Notes under the pieces: model-generated | Database searches by the model: none | Told to the model about the DNA's origin: nothing | The model's input: the letters and a program-made list of their open reading frames with translations, nothing else | Program-made: the position numbers and the translations under genes | NCBI RefSeq assembly: GCF_011022235.1 | Contig: NZ_JAAIYP010000032.1 | Coordinates: forward strand, 1 to 64,000 | Source: Magnetospirillum aberrantis SpK | GTDB lineage: Bacteria; Pseudomonadota; Alphaproteobacteria; Rhodospirillales; Magnetospirillaceae | DNA length: 64,000 nucleotides | Direction: 5' to 3' | Shown here: in pieces, positions 10,382 through 19,668 of the stretch | How positions within the stretch are numbered: position 1 is the first letter of the stretch | Layout of the letters: every line of letters starts with the position of its first letter

Positions 10382-11890
10382 ATGAACGGCGACGAAATCG
10401 AACTCAAGCTGGCCATCGCCCCCGAAAGCCGGACCCGGCTGGGACGGTTGCCCCTGGTGCGCGACCACCGTGTCGGCACCACCGTCAGCCGGATTCAGAA
10501 ATCCGTCTATTTCGACACCCCCGACCTGACCCTGGCGCGGGCCGGTGTGACCGTCCGTTTGCGCCAAGGCGGCGGCCCGGTTCAGACGGTCAAGACCGCC
10601 GGCGAGCGCGTGTCGGGATTGTTCAACCGGCGTGAATGGGAGTGGCGCTTGAACGGCCCGAGCCTGGACACTGCCGTCCTGGCGTCAACCGGCCTCGGGG
10701 TGTTCGCCTCCCCCTCCGTACTCACCACCCTGGAGCCGTGTTTCGTCACCGACATCCGACGCAGCCTGACCATTCTGGCCGGTCCCGGCTGGCGGATCGA
10801 GATGGCGCTGGACCGGGGAGAGATCCGGGCCGGGGAACGCACGGCCCCGGTCTCGGAAGTGGAACTGGAATTGCGCGAGGGCGCGTCCATCCATCTTTTC
10901 GCCCTGGCCCGCCACATCGCCCAGGCGATTCCCGTGCGGCTGCTACCGCATTCGAAATCCGATCGCGGCCACGCCTTGGCGGCAAACCGGCCGGCCGCGG
11001 CGGTCAAGGCGACAGCCCCGGCCCTTGATCCGGGCATGACGCTGTCCGACGCTTTCCGCGCCATCGCCCACAATTGCCTGCATCACCTTCTTGCCAACCA
11101 GGACGCCTTGCGGGAGCGGGGCGACGGCGAGGCCGTGCATCAGATGCGGGTGGCGTTGCGGCGCCTGCGCTCTGCCTTTCGGATATTCAGACCGATGCTG
11201 GCCGGACAGGAACTGGACGCTTTGCGTCCGCGCCTGGGCTGGCTGCTGTCCCAGCTTGGCCCCGCCCGCGACGCCGAAGTATTCCTGGCCGAAATCATCG
11301 CCCCGGTGGTGGAGCGCCATCCCGGCCATGCCGCGTTGACCACGCTTCGCGAACGTTGGCGGGTGGAATGCCTGGATCATCTGGCGATGGCGCAGACGGC
11401 TGTCGCCGACCCGCGCTTTTCCCTGTTGCTGCTGGACCTGGGGGCCTGGGTCGAGGCCGGAGAATGGCAGGCCTCTCCCCTGGCCGGGCAACCGTTGGCG
11501 CCCTTCGCCGCCAAGGTCCTGAACCGGCTTGCCCGCCGTCTCAGAAGAGCTGGCGGCAAACGCCCCGACCGGTTGCCGCCGGCCGACCTGCATCGCGTGC
11601 GCATCGCCGGCAAGCACCTGCGTTATGCGGGAGAGTTCTTCGCCGCCCTTTACGGCAAGCGGGCCCGCGACACCTTGACCGTCCTGGCCCGTCTTCAGGA
11701 TACCCTGGGCGAGATCAACGACATCGCCGTGGCCGGGCCCCGCCTGGCGGCCTGCCACCATCTGGGCGACGCCGCCTGGGCCGCCGGGTTGGTCACCGGC
11801 TGGCACGAGGCACGACGGCCGGAACTTCTGGCCACCGCCCGCACCCTGTGGGGTGAGTTGCACCGCCGCCGCCGGTTCTGGCGCGATTAG
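10382..11890 (+). CDS. CYTH and CHAD domain protein (probable inorganic triphosphatase)
   Basis: 502 residues. The N-terminal CYTH domain (1-200) starts with the diagnostic EIELK (E5-x-E7-x-K9) and has YFDTPDLTLARAGVTVRLR. The C-terminal CHAD domain (about 220-500) has HQMRVALRRLRSAFRIF and HRVRIAGKHLRYAGEFF, helical segments rich in conserved His and Arg. CYTH enzymes hydrolyse triphosphate compounds with divalent metals; CHAD domains bind polyphosphate granules. Polyphosphate-related metabolism is likely. It converges on the DUF4169 gene with a 4-bp overlap. Confidence 0.9.
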   Translation: MNGDEIELKLAIAPESRTRLGRLPLVRDHRVGTTVSRIQKSVYFDTPDLTLARAGVTVRLRQGGGPVQTVKTAGERVSGLFNRREWEWRLNGPSLDTAVLASTGLGVFASPSVLTTLEPCFVTDIRRSLTILAGPGWRIEMALDRGEIRAGERTAPVSEVELELREGASIHLFALARHIAQAIPVRLLPHSKSDRGHALAANRPAAAVKATAPALDPGMTLSDAFRAIAHNCLHHLLANQDALRERGDGEAVHQMRVALRRLRSAFRIFRPMLAGQELDALRPRLGWLLSQLGPARDAEVFLAEIIAPVVERHPGHAALTTLRERWRVECLDHLAMAQTAVADPRFSLLLLDLGAWVEAGEWQASPLAGQPLAPFAAKVLNRLARRLRRAGGKRPDRLPPADLHRVRIAGKHLRYAGEFFAALYGKRARDTLTVLARLQDTLGEINDIAVAGPRLAACHHLGDAAWAAGLVTGWHEARRPELLATARTLWGELHRRRRFWRD

Positions 11891-12069
11891 CTTTCGTCCT
11901 CGACCTTCTTGCCGTCAAGACCACGCTTCAGCAATTCCGCCGCCTGACGTGCGGCTTCCTTCTCCGCCTTGGTGCGGCCAAAGGCGACACGGTTGGCGTC
12001 CGCCTGCTTGGTCTTTTCCTCTTTCGCCTTCGCCTTGCGCCAGCGGTTGAGGTTGACGATTTCGGCCAT
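11887..12069 (-). CDS. DUF4169 family small protein
   Basis: 60 residues from ATG 12069: MAEIVNLNRWRKAKAKEEKT followed by a Lys/Glu-rich amphipathic helix. The opening (A-x-I-V-N-L-x-x-x-R-K) and size match DUF4169, a short charged protein found in many alphaproteobacteria. Function unknown. A 10-residue N-terminal extension is possible but is not needed for the family start. Confidence 0.75.
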   Translation of the reverse strand: MAEIVNLNRWRKAKAKEEKTKQADANRVAFGRTKAEKEAARQAAELLKRGLDGKKVEDES

Positions 12070-12192
12070 GCCCGGGTCCCCTTGGAAAAGCGTGCCCAAA
12101 TCATAGCCCGAACCAGGAAAATGCGCCCTGGGAAAAAATCACTGCTTGCGCAGCCGAAAAGAGCCTGTTATATCCCCGGCCCTCACACCGGA

Positions 12193-13423
<1,231 letters not shown>

Positions 13424-13437
13424 CGCCCAGCCCCATG

Positions 13438-13462
13438 CCGGGCCTTGGTCAGGCCCGGTTTT
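13438..13462. terminator. Terminator between ldh and the convergent small gene
   Basis: CCGGGCCT-tggtc-AGGCCCGG followed by TTTT on the plus strand. It overlaps the 3' end of the minus-strand 58-residue gene. Confidence 0.7.
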
Positions 13463-13625
13463 CCTGCATGGTGTTGGCGTAGTCGAACAACTGGATGGCC
13501 ATGCTGATCAGCGAATCGGCGTCCTCGGGGCGATTGAGCGCTTCCGACATCAGACGAGCGGCCTCGAGCTTGATGTCCAGGGTGTTGTTTCCGTAGAGCA
13601 CGGCAAACTTTTCCGAGCTGCCCAT
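13449..13625 (-). CDS. Small hypothetical protein (58 aa), probably sigma-54/NtrC controlled
   Basis: ATG 13625 follows GGAG at good spacing. The 58-residue product starts MGSSEKFAVLYGNNTLDIKL and continues as predicted helix (AARLMSEALNRPEDADSLISMAIQLFDYAN). It has no cysteine, no membrane segment and no family I recognise. A near-perfect sigma-54 promoter sits 75-90 bp upstream, and NtrC-type sites lie beyond it, shared with the divergent ammonium transporter. That points to a role under nitrogen limitation. Longer in-frame starts further upstream would run through the promoter and are rejected. Confidence 0.7.
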   Translation of the reverse strand: MGSSEKFAVLYGNNTLDIKLEAARLMSEALNRPEDADSLISMAIQLFDYANTMQENRA

Positions 13626-13699
13626 GGTATTTTTCTCCGAGTGTTGAGGCGAAACCCCAGGCTTTCCGCCAAGATCCCGCTGTGACCTGACCAACACTT

Positions 13700-13715
13700 T
13701 GCAGGTGGCGTGCCA
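13700..13715 (-). promoter_or_regulatory. Sigma-54 promoter for the 58-residue gene
   Basis: Minus strand TGGCACG-CCAC-CTGCA: the -24 GG and -12 GC are separated by exactly 10 bp as sigma-54 requires. A transcript start near 13689 would give a leader of about 64 nt before ATG 13625. Confidence 0.7.
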
Positions 13716-13763
13716 ATTTGGCGGCCACTTTTTCATGCTCAAAAAAACGACAATAATAATTTT

Positions 13764-13780
13764 TGCACAAACACTGTGCT
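13764..13780. promoter_or_regulatory. NtrC-type enhancer site 1
   Basis: TGCAC-AAACACT-GTGCT, matching the NtrC consensus TGCAC-N7-GTGCA except for the last base. It lies between the two divergent sigma-54 promoters. Confidence 0.7.
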
Positions 13781-13860
13781 CAGGCATGGCTGCCGCCCAA
13801 CATCGGCGGACAAACAGCCTATTCCATGAGCCATATCAGCGCATGAATGCCCACATCCTG

Positions 13861-13877
13861 TGCACGGATGTCGTGCT
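13861..13877. promoter_or_regulatory. NtrC-type enhancer site 2
   Basis: TGCAC-GGATGTC-GTGCT, with the same arms as site 1, 97 bp from it, and centred about 95 bp upstream of the predicted amt start. The pair is placed as expected for an NtrC enhancer. Confidence 0.75.
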
Positions 13878-13936
13878 CACATTTTAAACACACCGTAATC
13901 CATTGTTATGAAATGATTTTCTGAAAGCACCCCATT

Positions 13937-13951
13937 TGGCACGACACTTGA
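13937..13951 (+). promoter_or_regulatory. Sigma-54 promoter for amt
   Basis: TGGCACG-ACAC-TTGA with correct spacing; the final -12 base is A instead of C, the only departure from consensus. Transcription would start near 13963, about 40 nt before the amt ATG. Confidence 0.7.
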
Positions 13952-14003
13952 TAGCCGCGCTCGCATCGCCACGCGCGAATAAGGGTTCATACGAGGTCGT
14001 ACA

Positions 14004-15287
14004 ATGGAATCGATGAAAACTGGGGTGGATGTACTTTTCGTCCTTTTGGGCGCGGTCATGGTTCTGGCGATGCACGCCGGATTTGCATTTCTTGAGGTCG
14101 GCACCGTCCGAAAGAAAAACCAGGTGAACGCCCTTGTGAAGATTCTCAGCGACTTCGCCGTATCCACCGCCGCCTACTTCTTCGTCGGCTATGCGGTGGC
14201 TTATGGCACCACCTTCTTCGCGCCGGCGGCAGTGTTGGCCGGCAAGGCCGAAGGCGGTGCTTTCGCCGCCGGCGGGTACGACCTGGTCAAATTCTTCTTC
14301 CTGGCAACCTTTGCCGCCGCCATTCCCGCCATCATCTCGGGCGGCATCGCCGAGCGCGCCAAATTCGGCCCACAACTGATCGCCACCTCGATCCTGGTGG
14401 GACTGGTCTACCCCATGTTCGAGGGTATGGTGTGGGGAAGCCGTTTCGGCTTTCAGGAGATGATGACGTCGGTGTTCGGCGTCGCCTTCCACGACTTCGC
14501 CGGTTCGGTGGTGGTACACGCGGTCGGCGGCTGGATCGCCTTGAGCGCCGTGCTGCTGTTGGGTGCCCGGCGCGGCCGTTACCGCAAGGACGGCCATGTG
14601 GTCGCCATTCCGCCGTCCAACATTCCTTTTCTGGCGCTGGGCTCGTGGATCTTGTGCGCCGGCTGGTTCGGCTTCAACGTCATGAGCGCCCAGAGCATGG
14701 AAAATATTTCCGGTCTGGTGGCCATGAACTCGCTGATGGCCATGGTCGGCGGCATCCTGGCCAGCCTGGTGGCCGGACGCAACGACCCCGGCTTCGTCCA
14801 CAACGGCGCCTTGGCCGGCCTGGTCGCGGTGTGCGCCGGTTCCGACGTCATGCATCCCATCGGCGCCTTCGTCACCGGCGGCATGGCCGGCGGCTTGTTC
14901 GTGCTCGCCTTCAACCTGTGCCAGAACAAATGGCGCATCGACGACGTGCTCGGCGTTTGGGCCTTGCACGGGCTGTGCGGCTTCATGGGCGGCATCCTGT
15001 GCGGCGTGTTCGGACTTGAATCCCTGGGCGGCCTGGGCGGCGTGTCGCTGGGCGCCCAGGTGACCGGCACCGCCATCGGCGCGTTGTTCGCCCTGTGCTC
15101 GGGTCTGGCGGTCTATGGCGCCCTCAGGGCCACGCTGGGCATTCGCCTGTCCCCCGAGGACGAGTTCATGGGGGCCGATCTGGCCATCCACCAGATCACC
15201 GCCTATCCCGAAGAGATGACCAGCATCCACGACGAGGCACCGCTGGCCATCCGCGCCGCCGCCGCACAGGCCCCGGTGCACGGCTGA
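14004..15287 (+). CDS. amt: Ammonium transporter (Amt/Rh family)
   Basis: 427 residues with about eleven hydrophobic segments. The two pore histidines lie in HDFAGSVVVH (about 171) and ALHGLCGFMGG (about 322), and the signature FGFQEMMTSVFGVAFHDFAG region is intact. It takes up ammonium across the inner membrane. There is no cleavable signal peptide; the protein begins directly with MESMKTGVDVLFVLLGA. No glnK lies next to it, unlike the usual glnK-amtB pair. Two NtrC-type sites and a sigma-54 promoter predict induction under nitrogen limitation. Confidence 0.95.
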   Translation: MESMKTGVDVLFVLLGAVMVLAMHAGFAFLEVGTVRKKNQVNALVKILSDFAVSTAAYFFVGYAVAYGTTFFAPAAVLAGKAEGGAFAAGGYDLVKFFFLATFAAAIPAIISGGIAERAKFGPQLIATSILVGLVYPMFEGMVWGSRFGFQEMMTSVFGVAFHDFAGSVVVHAVGGWIALSAVLLLGARRGRYRKDGHVVAIPPSNIPFLALGSWILCAGWFGFNVMSAQSMENISGLVAMNSLMAMVGGILASLVAGRNDPGFVHNGALAGLVAVCAGSDVMHPIGAFVTGGMAGGLFVLAFNLCQNKWRIDDVLGVWALHGLCGFMGGILCGVFGLESLGGLGGVSLGAQVTGTAIGALFALCSGLAVYGALRATLGIRLSPEDEFMGADLAIHQITAYPEEMTSIHDEAPLAIRAAAAQAPVHG

Positions 15288-15306
15288 TCCCGGCTATTTT
15301 CCGCCA

Positions 15307-15346
15307 AGCCGGCCCGCCGTTGAAATGGCGGGCCGGCTCTTTTTTC
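15307..15346 (+). terminator. Rho-independent terminator after amt
   Basis: AGCCGGCCCGCC-gttgaaat-GGCGGGCCGGCT followed by CTTTTTT: a 12-bp GC stem with a T-run. Confidence 0.9.
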
Positions 15347-15443
15347 GCTGGCTGCCCTGCTTGAATACGCACAGCGAACGGATGCCATGACCCAAAGGTT
15401 GTGCTAGGTTTCCCCTATATTGTGCTCCCCACAGGGGACAGGG

Positions 15444-17507
15444 GTGAAATCTCATTCTTCCTGGGCTCGGCTGCGCCCTTCCACCAGCAAGGCGCTGGCG
15501 ATTTTCGGCGGGATAGCCATGGTCGCGATCATGACCGTGACCGCGACCGAAATCTGGCGCCAGCGCACCACCACCGTCGCCGCCGCCGAAAAAAACCTTT
15601 CGGCGCTGTCGTTGGCCCTGTCCCAACAGACCGAGCGCGCTTTCCATTCCGTCGAACTGGTGGTCGAAGCCACGGCCCTGTCGATTGAGGCCGCCGGCGG
15701 CCTCGAACGCGCCGGCACGGAGACGCTGCACAATGTGCTGCGCGCCCGCATCACCGGCGTTCCGCAAATCTCCGGGCTGGCGGTCATCAACGCCCAGGGA
15801 CGGGTGGTCAACGGCGCCCGCCTGTTCCCATCACCCACGGACGACCGTTCAGGGCTGGATTACTTCATCCAGCACCGCGACACCCTTTCCAACGCCATCC
15901 TGATTTCGCCCACGCGCCCGTCCCTGGTCGACGGCCGCGCCATCATCCCGGTCAGCCGAAGGGTGTCGGCACCCGACGGTTCGTTCCAAGGCATCATCGT
16001 CGCCACCGTCGACCCGGATTATTTCCAGCAATCCTTCCGCCGGGCGCTGCCGGCCGAGGGCGGCGCCAGCGCCATTTTCCGATCCGATGGCATCTTGTTG
16101 GCGCGCACGCCGGCGGTGGACGGCATGGCCCCCGGCCGCAGTTACGGCCATCTGCCGATTTTCCGCCCCGACGCCCCACGTCACGGCCTGGGCTGGGGTG
16201 CCAGTCCCATGGATGGTGCGGTCCGCATCCTGGCCTATGACCGTCTCGACCTTTACCCGCTGATCGTCAACGTGTCGCTTCAGGAAAGCGCCTTGCTGGC
16301 CGATTGGTACGGCAATTCCGGCCGGCTGGCCCTGGCGGCGGCGATGGCCACCCTGTTGTTGGGCGGCGCTGCGTTCATCTTGGTTCGCCAATCCCGTCGC
16401 GAAGAGGAATTCGTCGTCGCCCTGCGCGACAGCGAACAAAGGCTGCGCTTCGCCCAATACGCCCTGGACCACGCCGCCGACATGGTGTTCTGGATCGATG
16501 CCGAAGCGCGCATCCTTTACGCCAACGACGCCGCCGGATCGCGCCTGGGCTACGCCCCGACAGCCCTGGTGGGCATGCCCATCGACCGCATCGACCCGCA
16601 TTTTTCATCCGATTTCTGGCCGCGCCTGCTGCGCCGGCTCAAACAGCGCGGCACCGTCCGTTTCGAAACCACCAACCTGACCGCCGATGGCGGCGCCTAT
16701 CCGGCCGAGGTGGCGGCCAATTGCGTGGCCTTTGCCGGCGCCGATTATGTCTGCGCCTTCGTGCGCGACATCAGCCAACGCAAGCTGGCCGAGGCGGCTC
16801 TGGCGGAAAAAACCGCCAAACTTGAGGCATCCAACGCCGAGTTGGAACAATTCGCCTATGTCGCCTCGCACGACCTGCGCGAACCGCTGCGCATGGTCTC
16901 GAGTTTCGTCACCTTGCTGGCCCGCCGCTATGGCCCGCTTCTGACCGACGAGGCGCGCGAGTTCATCGCCATGGCCCAGGACGGCGCCGTGCGCATGGAC
17001 CGCCTGATCCTTGGGTTGTTGGAATATTCCCGTGTCGGACGACAGGAACGCCCCCTGGTGCCGGTGCCGCTGGCGGAAATGACCGCCCAGGCCCTGCGAG
17101 CCCTGGCCGTGGCCGTCGAGGAAGCCGGCGCCACCGTCGAGGTGGCGCCCGACCTGCCCAGGGTGATGGCCAACGAGGAAGAATTGCTGCGCCTGATTCT
17201 GAACCTGTTGGGCAACGCCCTGAAATACCGCCACCCCGACCGCCTGCCGGTGGTCACGGTGGGATGGCGGCGCGAAGGGCCAGAGGTGGTGTACTGGGTC
17301 GCCGACAACGGCATCGGCATCGCGCCGCAATATCACGAACGGGTGTTCGGCATCTTCCAACGCCTGCATTCGCGCGAGCGTTACGAAGGCACCGGCATCG
17401 GCCTCGCCATCTGCAAGAAGATCGTCGAACGTGCCGGCGGCCGGATCTGGATCGAATCCACCCCGGATCTGGGCAGCACCTTCTATTTCAGCCTGAAAGT
17501 GGCCTGA
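15444..17507 (+). CDS. Membrane sensor histidine kinase with periplasmic Cache-like and PAS domains
   Basis: 687 residues from GTG 15444, chosen for the AGGGGA ribosome site 5 bp upstream; a TTG at 15420 is an alternative. A first membrane helix is followed by an extracytoplasmic dCache-like domain (about 50-285), a second helix (LALAAAMATLLLGGAAFIL), a PAS domain (about 330-435), HisKA with the phospho-acceptor His in ASHDLREPLRM (about 476) and an HATPase domain with NLLGNALKY, DNGIGI and GTGIGLAI. No response regulator is adjacent. Ligand unknown; proximity to amt alone does not show nitrogen sensing. Confidence 0.9.
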   Translation: MKSHSSWARLRPSTSKALAIFGGIAMVAIMTVTATEIWRQRTTTVAAAEKNLSALSLALSQQTERAFHSVELVVEATALSIEAAGGLERAGTETLHNVLRARITGVPQISGLAVINAQGRVVNGARLFPSPTDDRSGLDYFIQHRDTLSNAILISPTRPSLVDGRAIIPVSRRVSAPDGSFQGIIVATVDPDYFQQSFRRALPAEGGASAIFRSDGILLARTPAVDGMAPGRSYGHLPIFRPDAPRHGLGWGASPMDGAVRILAYDRLDLYPLIVNVSLQESALLADWYGNSGRLALAAAMATLLLGGAAFILVRQSRREEEFVVALRDSEQRLRFAQYALDHAADMVFWIDAEARILYANDAAGSRLGYAPTALVGMPIDRIDPHFSSDFWPRLLRRLKQRGTVRFETTNLTADGGAYPAEVAANCVAFAGADYVCAFVRDISQRKLAEAALAEKTAKLEASNAELEQFAYVASHDLREPLRMVSSFVTLLARRYGPLLTDEAREFIAMAQDGAVRMDRLILGLLEYSRVGRQERPLVPVPLAEMTAQALRALAVAVEEAGATVEVAPDLPRVMANEEELLRLILNLLGNALKYRHPDRLPVVTVGWRREGPEVVYWVADNGIGIAPQYHERVFGIFQRLHSRERYEGTGIGLAICKKIVERAGGRIWIESTPDLGSTFYFSLKVA

Positions 17508-18258
17508 TCAGGTCCAGGATGGCATTCGTCACCGCCTCGGGCTGGTCGCGTTGGGGCGAATGACCGCAATCGGGCAGCAGGATCGCCCGCACGGGCCCAG
17601 AAACGCCGTCGGCCACCGCGTCCACCTGGGCACGGGTGGCGTATTCGTCGTCCGCGCCCTGGATCACCGTCACCGGAACGGTGATGTTTGCCAGCAACGG
17701 GCGGTATTCCATGGCCTTGAAACGTGGGTCGAGCCAGGTGTCGTTCCAGCCGTGAAAGGCGCAATCGACGTTGGCGCCATGATGGCGGGCCAGCCGAGGC
17801 CGCAAGTGTTCGGCATAGGTGTCGCGAACCTTGGCGATGGCGGCGACGCACATGTCCTCGACGAAAGTGTGCGGCGCCAGCGCCGCCACCGCCCGCACCA
17901 CTCCGCCTCGGTCCTGCGCGGCATGGACCAGCGCGATGGTGGCGCCGTCGGAATGGCCGACCAGGACGGCCGAACGGATGCCGGCGGCTTCCAGCACAAG
18001 CGGCAGCACGTCGCGGGCCTCGCGCTCAAGGTAGTCCATGGGACGCGGCAACGGCACCGGGTCGGAACCGCCATACCCCCGACGCGAATAGACGAAGGCG
18101 GGCAAGCCGGCGGCGGCGGCCACCCGGTCGGGAAAGTCGCGCCACAACGCCGCCGATCCCAACCCCTCGTGCAGGAACACCAGGACAGGGGTATCGGTCA
18201 GGGGCATCCCGATCCAGCGGCATTCCAGACGCACACCGTCGATGTCGAGCGCGTCCAC
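17488..18258 (-). CDS. Alpha/beta hydrolase
   Basis: 256 residues from GTG 18258, which follows GAGGGCGGGA and lies 8 nt after the marR stop, so the two genes are probably cotranscribed. LVFLHEGLGSAALWRDF carries the oxyanion region, VGHSDGATIA the nucleophilic Ser, and PDCGHSPQRD the catalytic His. Substrate unknown; the fold covers esterases, C-C hydrolases and lactonases. Its 3' end overlaps the histidine kinase gene by 20 bp on the other strand. Confidence 0.85.
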   Translation of the reverse strand: MDALDIDGVRLECRWIGMPLTDTPVLVFLHEGLGSAALWRDFPDRVAAAAGLPAFVYSRRGYGGSDPVPLPRPMDYLEREARDVLPLVLEAAGIRSAVLVGHSDGATIALVHAAQDRGGVVRAVAALAPHTFVEDMCVAAIAKVRDTYAEHLRPRLARHHGANVDCAFHGWNDTWLDPRFKAMEYRPLLANITVPVTVIQGADDEYATRAQVDAVADGVSGPVRAILLPDCGHSPQRDQPEAVTNAILDLIRPLSG

Positions 18259-18266
18259 TCCCGCCC

Positions 18267-18725
18267 TCAGTCTCTTTCTGGACCGGGCAGCGGCTCGGGG
18301 CCGGCGACGTTGCCGTAAAGGCGCTGCAACAGCCCCTTGAGCACACGGACCTCGTCCTCGGTCATGCCGGCCACCGCCATGCTTTCCCAATCCATGGCGC
18401 GCGGCACGATGGACTCGGTCTTGGCACGGCCTTCGGGGGTCAACGCGATGATCACCGCCCGCGCATCCTGACCGGAACGGCGGCGGGTGACCAGATTGCG
18501 CGCCTCCATGGCGGCGGCGATGCGCGACAGCGTGGACAATTCGATGGCTGTCAACCGGGCCAGATCGCCCAGACGTTGCTCGCCTTCATCCAACAGCGCC
18601 GCCATCACCCGCCACATGGGCAAGGAGACGCCGAAGGCATCCAATTCGCGCGAAACATTGGTGGCCAGCGACACGCCGGCACGGCTTAGCAGATAGGGAA
18701 CGTATTCCCCAAGTCGGAAGCGCAC
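18267..18725 (-). CDS. MarR-family transcriptional regulator
   Basis: 152 residues, normal MarR size. A winged helix-turn-helix lies at about 55-100 (RLGDLARLTAIELSTLSRIAAAMEARNLVTR) with the wing GQDARAVIIALTPEG. It is divergent from an FAH-family gene and upstream of the alpha/beta hydrolase, an arrangement typical of MarR repressors of aromatic or acid catabolism genes. The ligand cannot be inferred. Possible operators are described in the intergenic region. Confidence 0.88.
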   Translation of the reverse strand: MRFRLGEYVPYLLSRAGVSLATNVSRELDAFGVSLPMWRVMAALLDEGEQRLGDLARLTAIELSTLSRIAAAMEARNLVTRRRSGQDARAVIIALTPEGRAKTESIVPRAMDWESMAVAGMTEDEVRVLKGLLQRLYGNVAGPEPLPGPERD

Positions 18726-18839
18726 GTCTTTATCCTCCCTGGCCGTCCTCTATCGGGACGTGTCCTTTTGAATCGATCAATGATTTCCGACGCAAGGGAA
18801 GTCAAGGTTCTTGTGCGCGACCTGGATCAATTGGCCCGT

Positions 18840-18864
18840 GTTGATTGGCCTAGGTTGATCGGCC
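18840..18864. promoter_or_regulatory. Direct repeats upstream of the FAH gene
   Basis: GTTGATTGGCC (18840-18850) and GTTGATCGGCC (18854-18864) repeat with one mismatch, preceded by a related CAATTGGCC (18828-18836). The cluster lies between the divergent MarR gene and the FAH gene and is a candidate regulator-binding region. The binding protein is not known. Confidence 0.35.
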
Positions 18865-18917
18865 ACGGCCCGCGGTGCATTCTGATATCCATCGCTGATC
18901 CGGGAGACGGCCGTTCC

Positions 18918-19604
18918 ATGTCCATGCTGTTCACGCTACCCCAACCCGCCGTGCCGGTGGCCGGCGAAGACACCCTTTATCCGGTGCGCCGCGTCTTCTG
19001 CGTCGGCCGCAACTATGCCGGCCATGCCCGCGAGATGGGGTCCGACCCCAACCGCGAACCGCCGTTCTATTTCACCAAGGCCGCCGACACGCTGGTTCCC
19101 GGCGGCGGCGCCATCCCCTATCCGCCAGCCACCGCCAACTTGCATCACGAGGTGGAACTGGTGGTGGCGTTAGGGGCCTCGGTGTTCCAGGCGACACCCG
19201 AGCAAGCCACCAAGGCGGTGTTCGGCCATGCCATCGGCCTGGACATGACCCGGCGCGATCTGCAATTCGCCGCCCGCGACAAGGGGCGGCCGTGGGATTT
19301 GGGGAAATCGTTCGAGTTTTCCGCGCCCATCACCCCGCTGATCCGCTCGGCGCAGCCCATCGTTTCGGGCGCCATCACCCTGACCGTCAACGGCGAGATC
19401 CGCCAGCGTGGCGACATTTCCGACATGATCTGGTCGGTGCCAGAGGTGATCGCCCATCTGTCGCAATATTACCACCTGAGCCTGGGCGACCTGATCTACA
19501 CCGGCACCCCGGAAGGGGTCGGCCCGGTGCGCCCCGGCGACCAATTGGTGGGCCGGATCGACGGCTTGGGCGAACTGGCCGTCACCATCGTCAACCCAGC
19601 CTGA
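18918..19604 (+). CDS. Fumarylacetoacetate hydrolase family protein
   Basis: 228 residues from ATG 18918. It starts just before VRRVFCVGRNYAGHAREMG and contains PFYFTKAADTLVPGG, the metal-site run HHEVELVVALG, and the C-terminal YTGTPEGVGPVRPGD, all standard for FAH-fold enzymes such as fumarylpyruvate hydrolase and oxaloacetate decarboxylase. It cleaves a C-C bond in a diketo acid using a divalent metal; the precise substrate is unresolved. It is divergent from marR. The in-frame extension to 18768 is upstream sequence, not family sequence. Confidence 0.88.
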   Translation: MSMLFTLPQPAVPVAGEDTLYPVRRVFCVGRNYAGHAREMGSDPNREPPFYFTKAADTLVPGGGAIPYPPATANLHHEVELVVALGASVFQATPEQATKAVFGHAIGLDMTRRDLQFAARDKGRPWDLGKSFEFSAPITPLIRSAQPIVSGAITLTVNGEIRQRGDISDMIWSVPEVIAHLSQYYHLSLGDLIYTGTPEGVGPVRPGDQLVGRIDGLGELAVTIVNPA

Positions 19605-19618
19605 ACCGGGCGGACACA

Positions 19619-19645
19619 AGAAAGGGGGCCAAGGCCCCCTTTCAT
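19619..19645. terminator. Bidirectional terminator between the FAH gene and bioB
   Basis: GAAAGGGGGCC-aa-GGCCCCCTTTC followed by ATTT: an 11-bp stem serving two convergent genes. Confidence 0.8.
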
Positions 19646-19668
19646 TTCACATCAGACCCCGCCGGCCC

